DNA from: an uncultured Gemmatimonadales bacterium
GTDB taxonomy: Bacteria; Gemmatimonadota; Gemmatimonadetes; Gemmatimonadales; GWC2-71-9
Direction of reading: 5' to 3'
NCBI GenBank assembly: GCA_947259405.1
Contig: CAMYLY010000014.1
Coordinates: 1 to 53,807, forward strand
DNA length: 53,807 bases
The position numbers and the translations under genes are program-made. Below the pieces are notes generated by a model. It ran no database searches. It saw only the letters and a program-made list of their open reading frames with translations, and was not told the DNA's origin. Each line of letters opens with the position of its first letter. The first letter of the stretch is position 1. Of this stretch, positions 1 through 8,383 are shown in pieces.

Positions 1-1
1 A

Positions 2-2878
2 CGGTCGTGGGAGCAGCGTGGCCTCGAGCGGTCGGAGCACATCGGGAAGGTCTTGGTCGACCCGCGGAACAGCGACGTGGTGTTCGTCGCCGCTGAGGGA
101 CCGCTGTGGGCGTCCGGCGGCGACCGCGGGCTCTACAAGACGAGGGATGGCGGCGTCACGTGGCAGCACGTGCTGAACATCGACGCCAACACCGGCGTGA
201 CCGACGTCGAGTTCAACCCTGCCAATCCGGACGTCATGTACGCGGCCGCGTATCAACGCCGGCGGCACATCTGGTCGTTCCTCGCCGGCGGACCTCAATC
301 GGGCATCTACAAGTCGGTCGATGGCGGGGATACCTGGCGCCGTATCGAGGTCGGCCTTCCCGATGGTGACATGGGGAAGATTGGGCTCGCGGTCACGGCC
401 GCCAACCCGGAGTTGGTGTACGCCACCATCGAGGCCGATGATTCCGACCGCGGCTTCTATCGATCGCTGGACCAGGGGGAGAGCTGGGAACGTCGCAACT
501 CGTACGTATCGGGCGGGACTGGGGAACACTACTATCAGGAAATCGAAGCGTCCCCGGTCGATCCCGACGTCGTGTATCAGATGGACGTATTCATTCACGT
601 GACGCGCGACGGTGGTGCGACCTTCTCCAACCTCGGCACGGGTCGCGAGAAACACAGCGACAATCACGCGATGTGGATCGATCCCGATGATCCCACGCAC
701 GCGATCGTCGGCACTGATGGTGGATTGTACGAGACGTTCGACGACGGCGTGACCTACCGCCACTTCGAGAACCTGCCGATATCCCAATTCTACTTCGGCG
801 CCCTCGACAACAGCGCGCCCTTCTACAACATCTTGGGCGGCGCCCAGGACCTGGGAACACTCTTCGGTCCGTCACGCACCACCAACGTCGAAGGCGTGCG
901 CAACCGCGACTGGTACGTGCCCATGGGTGCGGACGGGGCGGACGTGGCATTCGACCCCGACGATCCGAATACGTTCTACATCGAGACGCAGCAGGGCAAC
1001 CTGTACCGGTACGACAAGCGCAGCGAAGAAGCCCTCGACATTCAGCCGCAGCCGGCGCCCGGTGATCCGCCGGAGCGCTGGACCTGGAACGCGCCCATTC
1101 ACATCAGCCCGCATGCCTCGAACCGCATCTACTTCGGATCGCAACGCCTGTGGCGAAGTGACGATCGTGGTAACTCCTGGACGGCCATCAGCGGCGATCT
1201 CACGACGAACACGAATCGCTACGAACTGGAAATGATGGACGACCGCGTGTGGAGTGTGAATGCCCTGTACCACAACGGCGCAATGTCCAAGTACGCGACG
1301 ATCACGGGAATCTCCGAATCACCGGTCGCCGAGGGCCTCATCTACACGGGGAGCGACGACGGACTCATTCACGTGACGGAAGACGGCGGTGCCAACTGGC
1401 GGCGGGCTGGAGGCCTGCCCGGTGTCCCCGAACGCTCGTTCATCAACGACGTCGAAGCCTCCCAGCACGATGCCTCCGTGGTGTTCGCTGCCGCCGATGC
1501 GCACAAGACGGGCGACTTCACACCGTACCTGTTCCGCAGTACCGACGGCGGGAGCAGTTGGCGCTCGATCACTGGCGACCTACCCGCGCAGACCATCGTC
1601 TGGGCCATTCAACAGGATCACGTGGCCCCCGGCCTGCTGTTCATCGGCACGGAATACGGTCTCTATTTCAGCGTGAACGGTGGCACCAATTGGACGAAGA
1701 TGAGTGGTGCACCCACCATTTCATTCCGCGACGTCGATATCCACCGGCGCGACAACGACGTGGTGGGGACGAGCTTCGGGCGCGGGTTCTTCGTACTGGA
1801 TGACTACACTCCGCTCCGCGCCATGGCCGGAGGTGCGATGGCCAGCGGCAGTACCGTCCTCCCCGTTCGCGACGCGTGGTGGTACGTGCCGTACGTGCCA
1901 ATGCAGGCGCCCGGCAAACCCACGCTTGGCAGTGACGACTACACCGGGGCGAATCCACCGTTTGGCGCAACGTTCACGTACTACCTGAGTGACGTTCCTT
2001 CCACCCTCCGTGAGGCGCGGCGCGATGCGGAGCGGCGGCTTCGCGAGCAGGGAGCCGACGTTCCCTTCCCCGGTTGGGACGCTCTCCGCCGGGAAGCGAT
2101 CGAGAGCGGGCCGCAAGTCCTGCTCGAGATCCGTGATGCACAGAATGAGCCCGTGCGCTGGCTCCAAGGATCCACAACGGCGGGCGTGCATCGCGTGAGC
2201 TGGGACCTTCGCCGCCCAGCTCCGGATCCGATCGATCTCGTCGTTCCGGACTTCATCCCTCCGTGGGCCGGTGACCCTCAAGGACCCCTGGCGCCCCCCG
2301 GTCGTTACAGCGTGCAACTGCTCCTCATCTCGAGCGCCGGTGTCCGGACGCTTGGCGCGCCGCAGTCGTTCGAGGTCAAGCCGGTCCCGACCGCTCCCTC
2401 AGGAACGGACTTCGTAGCGGTCGCCGCCTTCCAAGAAGAAGCAGGAGAGTTGATGCGACAGGTGACGAGCGCGAGCGAGGAGATTGGACGCGCCCGCGAC
2501 CGGTTGCGACACATGCGGGCAGCTTTGTTGCAGGCCCCGCGTGCAGGGCCCGAGCTGTTCGGTCGCCTGGACGATCTCAATGCCGAGTTGACCGCGCTCC
2601 GAACCCGCCTGAACGGCGACCAGGTGCGTGGCCAGTTCAACGAGTCGACGGTGCGGTCGATTCAGAACCGCGTCGGTCGCGTGGTAGGCAGTCATTGGGA
2701 GACCCGGCAGACGCCGACAGCCACGCAGCAACGCAACCTGGAAATCGCCCGCACCGGCTTTGGGAGCGTGCGACATGAACTGAGCACTCTGCTCGACACG
2801 ACCCTACCACAGTTGGAGGCCGCACTCGAAGCGGCTGGGGCGCCGTGGACGCCGGGCCGACGACTGCCCGGACCCTGA
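2..2878 (+). CDS. Sortilin/VPS10-type BNR-repeat exported protein, 5' partial
   Basis: The frame is open from base 2, so the N-terminus and any signal peptide lie before the window; about 958 residues remain. A TTG at 53 is in frame but lies inside a typical family segment (HIGKVLVDPRN), so it is not taken as the start. The first two thirds carry at least eight Asp-box/BNR signatures (S/T-x-D-x-G-x-x-W/F), such as TRDGGVTW, SVDGGDTW, SLDQGESW, TEDGGANW, STDGGSSW and SVNGGTNW, which mark sortilin-like beta-propellers. The C-terminal third has ANPPFGATFTYYL, a charged helical stretch and an Ig-like end (APPGRYSVQLL), as in large exported proteins of Gemmatimonadota and Acidobacteriota that are often labelled glycosyl hydrolase. 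I can name no catalytic residues, so no enzyme activity is claimed. It probably acts outside the cytoplasm in protein or peptide binding. Confidence 0.85.
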   Translation, partial: RSWEQRGLERSEHIGKVLVDPRNSDVVFVAAEGPLWASGGDRGLYKTRDGGVTWQHVLNIDANTGVTDVEFNPANPDVMYAAAYQRRRHIWSFLAGGPQSGIYKSVDGGDTWRRIEVGLPDGDMGKIGLAVTAANPELVYATIEADDSDRGFYRSLDQGESWERRNSYVSGGTGEHYYQEIEASPVDPDVVYQMDVFIHVTRDGGATFSNLGTGREKHSDNHAMWIDPDDPTHAIVGTDGGLYETFDDGVTYRHFENLPISQFYFGALDNSAPFYNILGGAQDLGTLFGPSRTTNVEGVRNRDWYVPMGADGADVAFDPDDPNTFYIETQQGNLYRYDKRSEEALDIQPQPAPGDPPERWTWNAPIHISPHASNRIYFGSQRLWRSDDRGNSWTAISGDLTTNTNRYELEMMDDRVWSVNALYHNGAMSKYATITGISESPVAEGLIYTGSDDGLIHVTEDGGANWRRAGGLPGVPERSFINDVEASQHDASVVFAAADAHKTGDFTPYLFRSTDGGSSWRSITGDLPAQTIVWAIQQDHVAPGLLFIGTEYGLYFSVNGGTNWTKMSGAPTISFRDVDIHRRDNDVVGTSFGRGFFVLDDYTPLRAMAGGAMASGSTVLPVRDAWWYVPYVPMQAPGKPTLGSDDYTGANPPFGATFTYYLSDVPSTLREARRDAERRLREQGADVPFPGWDALRREAIESGPQVLLEIRDAQNEPVRWLQGSTTAGVHRVSWDLRRPAPDPIDLVVPDFIPPWAGDPQGPLAPPGRYSVQLLLISSAGVRTLGAPQSFEVKPVPTAPSGTDFVAVAAFQEEAGELMRQVTSASEEIGRARDRLRHMRAALLQAPRAGPELFGRLDDLNAELTALRTRLNGDQVRGQFNESTVRSIQNRVGRVVGSHWETRQTPTATQQRNLEIARTGFGSVRHELSTLLDTTLPQLEAALEAAGAPWTPGRRLPGP

Positions 2879-2903
2879 CGCCGCGAACCGAACGGCGAGA
2901 CCG

Positions 2904-3242
2904 ATGGACGTAACCCGGAAGACGTTCGAGCGCATCGTCCGCGACACGCTCGACCGTCTTCCAGAGCAATTCCGGTACGCTTTGGAGAACGTCGCGATCG
3001 TCGTGGAGGACGAGCCATCGTTCGCAGATGGTGATAAGGAGTTACTGGGGCTGTACGAGGGGACCCCGCTCTCGGACCGCGGCCCCGGGCACATCGGCCT
3101 GCCCGACCGTATTAGGATCTTCCGCGGTCCGATCCTACGAATCTGTCAGAGCGAAGATGACGTCGCCATAGAGATCCGCGACACGGTGATCCACGAACTC
3201 GGCCATCACATGGGCTTGGACGACCACGAGATGCCGTACTGA
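2904..3242 (+). CDS. Mini zinc metallopeptidase (zincin_1 family)
   Basis: This is a 112-residue protein with the C-terminal zinc-site signature HELGHHMGLDDHEM (HExxHxxGxxD). The signature is typical of the small acidic zincin_1 (PF06262, MmpA/MetX-like) family, whose members are about 110-130 residues and lack a signal peptide. The N-terminus MDVTRKTFERIVRDTLDRLP and the central VAIVVEDEP segment also fit. The two His and the Glu of HExxH, plus the downstream Asp, would bind zinc and activate water; the physiological substrate of the family is not known to me. The gene starts 25 bases after the BNR protein and may be cotranscribed with it. It ends 19 bases from a convergent gene, with no obvious terminator between them. 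Confidence 0.85.
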   Translation: MDVTRKTFERIVRDTLDRLPEQFRYALENVAIVVEDEPSFADGDKELLGLYEGTPLSDRGPGHIGLPDRIRIFRGPILRICQSEDDVAIEIRDTVIHELGHHMGLDDHEMPY

Positions 3243-3261
3243 GGACGGTAAGGCGGTAAGG

Positions 3262-3807
3262 TCAGAATGCGATCAGGGCGTAACCGTCCGACTGGTACAA
3301 CACCAGCGCCGTCATGGCGGATAGCGCGATCTTCGCTTCTGGTACGATGAGTTCCTTGTAGAACCCACGGGACATGGCCGACTGGCCGCAGAGTACGATC
3401 TCAACGCCCGCCTCGGCCAGCGCGTTGATCAATTCCCTGTCAGGGTTGTCCACGCTGAACTTGTCCCGATACACCTCATTCTGGAGAAGCGCACGCGAGG
3501 CCGAACCGTGCAGGACGAGGACGGCGTGCACATTCGCTGACGGAACGCCCGCCTGGGCGTGCATGTTCAGGTACCGTGCTACCGTCTCGATGCGACGGTT
3601 GAGTGCACCCGTGCTCTCCGGGGCCAGCGCAACATCGAACACCGCGCGGTACCGCCGGTCCGGCGGCGTCGGCAGGTCCACGGAATCGATGGCATAGACG
3701 GCGCCGAAGCCATCGATCACCGGACCGGAGGCCGGCGCGGACTGCCCGAAGCCGAGGGTGGGGGTGAATGAGATAACGACAGCCAACATGAACGGGACTG
3801 GGCGCAT
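3262..3807 (-). CDS. Secreted DsrE-like protein
   Basis: This 181-residue protein begins with a signal peptide (MRPVPFMLAVVISFTPTLGFGQS) and is probably periplasmic. The start at 3807 is chosen because GGAGG lies 7 bases upstream; an earlier in-frame ATG at 3837 lacks such a site and would precede the signal peptide. The mature part (roughly residues 30-181) looks like a DsrE/DsrF-type sulphur-relay fold: an N-terminal beta-alpha unit, AVLVLHGSASRALL, a late EIVLCGQSAMSRG with the single cysteine at the usual DsrE position, and a C-terminal strand. Such exported single-Cys DsrE proteins have no settled function. It lies downstream of the secreted gene at 3909-4529, but a strong hairpin separates them, so they may not share a transcript. 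Confidence 0.7.
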   Translation of the reverse strand: MRPVPFMLAVVISFTPTLGFGQSAPASGPVIDGFGAVYAIDSVDLPTPPDRRYRAVFDVALAPESTGALNRRIETVARYLNMHAQAGVPSANVHAVLVLHGSASRALLQNEVYRDKFSVDNPDRELINALAEAGVEIVLCGQSAMSRGFYKELIVPEAKIALSAMTALVLYQSDGYALIAF

Positions 3808-3840
3808 GACGGTGCCTCCGGGAGATCGGTGGATCACGAC

Positions 3841-3886
3841 GGTGTTCTAACAACAGAGCCACGGTCGTAGAATCCAACCGTGGCTC
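3841..3886 (-). terminator. Intrinsic terminator after the 3909-4529 gene
   Basis: GAGCCACGGT (3856-3865) pairs perfectly with ACCGTGGCTC (3877-3886): 10 base pairs and an 11-base loop. On the - strand the hairpin is followed by TGTTGTTAG, a moderate U-rich tail. It lies 23 bases past the stop of the secreted-protein gene, as expected for a rho-independent terminator. Confidence 0.65.
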
Positions 3887-3908
3887 CTGGAGTCGGCGCC
3901 TCCAACGC

Positions 3909-4529
3909 TCACATCTGTTCCACGTTGATCTCACTGACGTGGACATCCAGCGCGTGATTGAGACGCAAGCCGAGGCCGCCGTCAGTGGCGAGTTCAGCGC
4001 GGGGCAGACTACGCACCTTGGTGCCGTTGACGTAGAAATCCACGTTGCTGGCACCGACCGTCACTGAGAGAACGTTCTCAGCCGTGCCCTCACCAGGCCA
4101 CTTCTCGATCGCGTCGGATGCGGTCCATCCCACCACGGTGGGCGCGTCGGTACCCATACGCTTCTTGATGATGTACTCGCCGGTATCGCGTAGCAGGAAG
4201 TACGAGTAGGCCTGATTGTCTCCTTGCAGATCACTGCCACCGAAAAAGATCCCGTACGCCTCGCGGTGCCGCTGACCGGGATCGAACAGGAAGATCTTTG
4301 CGGTAACCGTGTATTCCCCCGACGCCTGCCAACTCGGGTCGTAGTAGATCCCCGCCCCCCGACCGGTCGTGATGTGCCACCCGGGCTCCATGACCACGAG
4401 TTTCTCCACGTCTGCTTCCGTGACGCCCGCACGATCGAATCGCACCATCCAACCAGCCGGCCGCTCCTCCTGGGCCTCCAACACCGGCGCCATTAGCGCC
4501 GCCAACAACAAGAACCTCACTGCACGCAT
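3909..4529 (-). CDS. Secreted concanavalin-like (LamG/DUF1080-like) protein
   Basis: The protein has 206 residues with a clear signal peptide (MRAVRFLLLAALMAPVLEAQ), so it is exported. The rest is strand-rich: GWHITTGRGAGIYYDP, YTVTAKIFLFD, YGIFFGG, YSYFLLRDTGEYIIKKR, LSVTVGASNVDFYVNGTKV and GLGLRLNHALDVHVSEINVEQ. This order is that of the jelly-roll fold of DUF1080/laminin-G-like domains, where the NG-turn near the end is typical. No catalytic residues can be named, so it may bind glycans or act structurally. AGGAG lies about 8 bases before the ATG. Upstream, up to 4666, is a purine-rich leader on this strand with a short tandem repeat. The downstream hairpin at 3856-3886 probably ends the transcript. 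Confidence 0.6.
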   Translation of the reverse strand: MRAVRFLLLAALMAPVLEAQEERPAGWMVRFDRAGVTEADVEKLVVMEPGWHITTGRGAGIYYDPSWQASGEYTVTAKIFLFDPGQRHREAYGIFFGGSDLQGDNQAYSYFLLRDTGEYIIKKRMGTDAPTVVGWTASDAIEKWPGEGTAENVLSVTVGASNVDFYVNGTKVRSLPRAELATDGGLGLRLNHALDVHVSEINVEQM

Positions 4530-4628
4530 GCGAACTGCTCCTGTGAATCGAGAGGCGGAAAATACCCTCCGGACCCGATTTTGTCCCCTGCCCTCTCGGA
4601 TCCAATCCCCACCGTCTCTACTGCCCGC

Positions 4629-4666
4629 TCTATCCCCTCTATCCCCTCTACCCCCTATCTTCTCTC
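4629..4666. repeat. Short tandem TATCCCCTC repeat in a divergent spacer
   Basis: TATCCCCTC occurs twice in tandem (4631-4648), followed by a degenerate pyrimidine-rich copy up to the ATG of the TfoX-like gene. An exact 18-base match (TCCCCTCTATCCCCTCTA) recurs at 25216-25233 between infC and rpmI. The rest of the 4530-4666 spacer is AT-poor and shows no convincing promoter box. Confidence 0.6.
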
Positions 4667-5002
4667 ATGCCTGTCACCGACTCTTATAAGGAATACGTCA
4701 CCGAGCAGCTCAGTCGCGTGCAACGGGTCACCTCTCGACGCCTCTTCGGCGGGGTCGGGTTTTACGCCGGCACCTTCTTCTTTGCGATCATCGACGACGA
4801 TGTCCTGTACTTCAAGGTCGACGACGGAAACCGGCCGGACTACGAGGCCAAGCGAATGGAGCCATTCCGGCCGTTCGGGCCCGGCACCACGCCCATGCAA
4901 TACTATGCGGTTCCCGGCGAGGTTCTGGACGATGTGGACGAACTGGGTGGGTGGATGGCCAAGGCCATCTGGGCCGCGCGCAGCCGGAAGAAACGGCGCT
5001 AG
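4667..5002 (+). CDS. TfoX N-terminal-domain protein
   Basis: This 111-residue protein matches the TfoX/Sxy N-terminal domain along its whole length. It has a helical start (DSYKEYVTEQLSRVQRVTSRRLFGGVGFYAG), then FFAIIDDDVLYFKVDD, then F-x-P and MQYYAVPGEVLDDVDELGGWMAKAI with a basic tail (RSRKKRR). RLFGG-x-G-x-Y is the family signature. Stand-alone versions are common and are not shown to regulate competence as Sxy does in Haemophilus. No Shine-Dalgarno sequence precedes the ATG; the leader is pyrimidine-rich. The gene is followed after 6 bases by the chloride-channel gene, so the two are probably cotranscribed. Confidence 0.85.
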   Translation: MPVTDSYKEYVTEQLSRVQRVTSRRLFGGVGFYAGTFFFAIIDDDVLYFKVDDGNRPDYEAKRMEPFRPFGPGTTPMQYYAVPGEVLDDVDELGGWMAKAIWAARSRKKRR

Positions 5003-5008
5003 CGCGAC

Positions 5009-6793
5009 GTGACGTCGGGCCGCTTCCGCACGTTGAGCCAGGCCCTCATCGCTCGCGCGTCGAGCGTCATTGAGCGCGGCGTTGAGAAGATCTCAACGTT
5101 GGGCGTCGACGAAAACACCCTCCTTCTCTTCTTCGCACTGTTGATTGGCTCCGCGGTGGGCGTCGCCGTCGTTGCCTTCTACAGACTGATCGACCTGGCC
5201 CAGCTGGTGTCGCTTGGCACCGTAGCCCGCCTGACGGGGATCGGGAACCTCGCCATCACGCTCGTCGTCGTTGCTGGGTTGTTCGTGGCTCGCCTGTTGG
5301 TCAAATACGGGACCGCTGACTCCGAGGGTGAGAACGTCCCCGACGTGATGCGAGCCGTCGCCAAAGGCGGTGGCGTGGTGCATACGGGGCCGGTGGCCGT
5401 CAAGACGGCGGCCACCGCACTCGCCATTGGGACGGGTGGCGCCGTCGGGGCCGAGGGGCCGGTGGCCGTGGCTGGATCGGCCCTGGGATCCAAGATCGGT
5501 CGATTCTTCCGGTCGGGCCCACAGCGGTTGCGGCTCCTCGTGTCGTGCGGTGCGGCGGCCGGGATTTCGGCCGCGTTCAACGCACCCATCGCCGGAGTGT
5601 TCTTCTCTCTCGAGAAGATCATCGGCACCTTCGGGGTGAGTGCGTTTCCACCCATACTCGTGGCCAGCGTTATCGCCGCGGCAATCTCACGATCCGCGTT
5701 TGGCGACTCGCCCGTCATCGCGATTCCCACAGAGTACGGCTTGGGTGGCGCCGATGAGCTGCTGCTGTACGCGGGGCTTGGCATCGCGTGCGGCGTCGTC
5801 GCAATGGCGTTCATCCGGTTCGTCTATGCGACGGAGGACGCGCTCGAACGACTGCCCAACTACTGGCTCCGACTCCTCGTAGCGGCGCTCGCGGTCGGGA
5901 TCCTCAATCTGGTCTTCAAAGAAGATCTTTGGGGCCGCGGGCATGTGTCGCTCTCGATCGAGATCGTGAGCGTGCGAAGTGGGCTGTTCCTTCTTGGCCT
6001 CTGCGTCGCCAAGCTCGTCGCCACCGCGTTCACGTTGGCGGCGGTTCGCGCGGGTGGAATCTTCACACCGGCTCTCGTCATCGGCGCGACACTCGCGGGC
6101 GGGCTGGCAGCACTCGGTCGCGCCTATGCCGGTCTCGACATCATTCCGGAGGCCTTCGCCGTCGTTGGCATGACCGGCGTCGTTGCCGCAACCACGCACG
6201 CGCCGCTCACGGCGATCATGATCGTCTTTGAGATGACCAGCGACTACGCGCTGATTCTCCCCCTGATGCTGTGCGGCGCCATCGCCTACATCACCACTCG
6301 ACGCCTGCACCCGAACTCGATGTACTCCGAATGGCTGGTCCGCCGCGGCGAAAACATCCACGCCGGCCGTGACACCGCGATTCTTGAGCGCCTACGCGTG
6401 CGAGAATTCCTGAATGATGACCCAGACGTCATCAATGAAGGCGCCACGGTCGTCCAAATCATGCGGGCGATCGGGCAGAGTACGCAGATCGAATTTCCAG
6501 TGCTGGATGGGGACCTCAAGCTCATAGGCATGCTGACGTACGCAGATTTGCGGACCGTGCTTACGGACCCGGAGCGATATGCAGATCTGGTAGTGGCAGG
6601 TGATATCGCCGCCGAGCAGTTCGAATTCGTGTCGCCACGCGATTCGCTCCGCGACGCGCTCCAGAAACTGGCAGTGCGCGGGAGCCATCTGGTTCCCGTC
6701 GTTGGCGACGCTGATCCTCACAAGCTCTTGGGCGTGATTGGGCGGCAAGAGATCCTGGCGGCGTACGACCGGGAACTGTTACGGCAGGGCTAA
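5009..6793 (+). CDS. ClC-family chloride channel/transporter with C-terminal CBS pair
   Basis: The protein has 594 residues: a ClC membrane domain (about 30-440) with ten or more hydrophobic segments, then two CBS domains (about 465-590) that usually sense adenine nucleotides. The gating glutamate segment is present as GAVGAEGPVAV, and the filter segment as AGGIFTPALVIGATLAGG. The first filter segment, GSGIP in E. coli ClcA, reads GENVP here. The inner proton-path glutamate position (E203 in ClcA) aligns by eye with Lys in SLEKIIG, so passive conduction is possible; this is inference. The start is the GTG at 5009, six bases after tfoX. The true reading end at 6793 is clear, and the next gene follows on the same strand. 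Confidence 0.9.
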   Translation: MTSGRFRTLSQALIARASSVIERGVEKISTLGVDENTLLLFFALLIGSAVGVAVVAFYRLIDLAQLVSLGTVARLTGIGNLAITLVVVAGLFVARLLVKYGTADSEGENVPDVMRAVAKGGGVVHTGPVAVKTAATALAIGTGGAVGAEGPVAVAGSALGSKIGRFFRSGPQRLRLLVSCGAAAGISAAFNAPIAGVFFSLEKIIGTFGVSAFPPILVASVIAAAISRSAFGDSPVIAIPTEYGLGGADELLLYAGLGIACGVVAMAFIRFVYATEDALERLPNYWLRLLVAALAVGILNLVFKEDLWGRGHVSLSIEIVSVRSGLFLLGLCVAKLVATAFTLAAVRAGGIFTPALVIGATLAGGLAALGRAYAGLDIIPEAFAVVGMTGVVAATTHAPLTAIMIVFEMTSDYALILPLMLCGAIAYITTRRLHPNSMYSEWLVRRGENIHAGRDTAILERLRVREFLNDDPDVINEGATVVQIMRAIGQSTQIEFPVLDGDLKLIGMLTYADLRTVLTDPERYADLVVAGDIAAEQFEFVSPRDSLRDALQKLAVRGSHLVPVVGDADPHKLLGVIGRQEILAAYDRELLRQG

Positions 6794-6863
6794 GGTAAAG
6801 TCTTCGTTGACTTTCCAGATCGGCATGGGTAATCTCGCGGCACCTAGTACGGGGAAGACGGGC

Positions 6864-8372
6864 ATGGAATCGAGATCAAGTTCTGGACCGAACGCAGTCG
6901 ACCGGATGCGCGTCCTCGGACGGCTCCTCCCAGCGCTCGTAGTCAATCTTGCACTCGGCGCCGCCGACGTGCGCGCCCAGGGATTCCAGGTGAACGAGCA
7001 CGGGACGTGTGCCCAGGGACGTGCCGGCACAGGCGTCGCCAAGTCGTGCGGTGACGGATCGGCCATCTGGTTCAACCCCGCGCTCCTCGCCGGCGTGCGC
7101 GGATGGACCGTGAGCTTCGGGACGACACTCATTGCGACCACCGGCGGCTTCACCGATGACTTCACTGGCCGCACTACCGATCTCGATAACTCCCCGATCC
7201 CAGTTCCGTTCTTCTACGCGACGTACGGGATCACGGAGAAGCTCACCGCCGGTTTCGGACTTTACGTACCGTACGGTTTGGGGACGCAGTGGCCGCTCGA
7301 TACGGCACTGAGCGCCGCTGAGCTGGAGGCGAGTGGCGCGTTCGCGGGCCGCTTTCTCGGATACGACAATGATCTGCGATCCATATATCTACAACCCACG
7401 GTCGCCTATCGCGTCGCGGACTGGATCAACGTCGGTGCTGGCCTGACGTACGTAGTCGGGTCCGTGGGACTCACGCAACGTGCCGACCTCTCCGGGTTCG
7501 CGGTTCCGGGTGGTGGTGGCTCGACGTTCGCGAGCCTTGGCATCCCGCCCAGAACCGACTTCGCGAACGCCAACCTCGATGCGTCAGGTGCGACCGGAAT
7601 CGGTGGTCACTTCGGCGTGTCGATCGAGCCGCTGGAAGGGCTCCGGATCGGTGCGCGCTATATGACGCAGGTGACGCTCGATTATGACGGGCAGGTAACA
7701 TTCGATCCGGTGCCCACCGGCATCACGTTACCGCCGCAGAACCCGATTGCCCTGGTCACGCCCGGCTTGGATCCGACGCAGCCACTGCCGTTGGATCTTG
7801 TGCTGTTCAGCGCAAATCTCTTCACGGATGGCCAGCCGTTGGCCGACTCCACGGGCGCCACGAGCATTCCAATGCCACAGCAGTTTACGCTCGGGGTCGC
7901 GTACGATGTGAGCCCCAGGCTCACACTCCTCGGTGATTGGCAGTGGGTGAACTGGTCGGTGTTCGACACGTTGACCATTGACTTCGCTAATGACGCCACG
8001 CCAGACCTCACGCTCGTGCAGAATTATCGCAATACGAGCGCACTCCGCTTCGGCGCGGAGTATGTGCTCAACCCCAATTGGACACTGCGCGGTGGATACC
8101 TGTGGCATCAGGGGGCGTCGCCGCCTGAGACCGTGACACCACTGCTCCCTGAAGGCAAGCGCAACGAGTTCACGGGAGGCGTCGGGATCAACATCTCACC
8201 GATGTTGCGTCTGGACCTGGCGTATCAGTACATCGCACAACAGAAGCGGCGGGGACGCGTGGTCGAATATCCTGTGGGTACACCTCCAGATGTCGTGATC
8301 AACAGCCTCAACAGCGGCCTGTACGAGTTTGATGGGCACCTGTTGGGCGGCACGATCACGGTGCGATTCTAG
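6864..8372 (+). CDS. FadL/OmpP1-type outer-membrane transport protein
   Basis: The protein has about 502 residues. The N-terminus carries a signal peptide (RMRVLGRLLPALVVNLALGAADVRAQG), followed at once by the FadL-type hatch sequence: GFQVNEHG..AQGRAGTGVAKSCGDGSAIWFNPA. The rest is amphipathic beta-strands ending in HLLGGTITVRF, with a terminal Phe as in outer-membrane barrels. FadL-family barrels move hydrophobic compounds such as fatty acids or hydrocarbons across the outer membrane. In-frame starts at 6738, 6825 and 6906 also exist; ATG 6864 is chosen for GGGGAA seven bases upstream and a sensible signal peptide. It is the first gene of a three-gene set: the SGNH lipoprotein begins 11 bases after its stop. 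Confidence 0.85.
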   Translation: MESRSSSGPNAVDRMRVLGRLLPALVVNLALGAADVRAQGFQVNEHGTCAQGRAGTGVAKSCGDGSAIWFNPALLAGVRGWTVSFGTTLIATTGGFTDDFTGRTTDLDNSPIPVPFFYATYGITEKLTAGFGLYVPYGLGTQWPLDTALSAAELEASGAFAGRFLGYDNDLRSIYLQPTVAYRVADWINVGAGLTYVVGSVGLTQRADLSGFAVPGGGGSTFASLGIPPRTDFANANLDASGATGIGGHFGVSIEPLEGLRIGARYMTQVTLDYDGQVTFDPVPTGITLPPQNPIALVTPGLDPTQPLPLDLVLFSANLFTDGQPLADSTGATSIPMPQQFTLGVAYDVSPRLTLLGDWQWVNWSVFDTLTIDFANDATPDLTLVQNYRNTSALRFGAEYVLNPNWTLRGGYLWHQGASPPETVTPLLPEGKRNEFTGGVGINISPMLRLDLAYQYIAQQKRRGRVVEYPVGTPPDVVINSLNSGLYEFDGHLLGGTITVRF

Positions 8373-8383
8373 GAGACCCAGCC

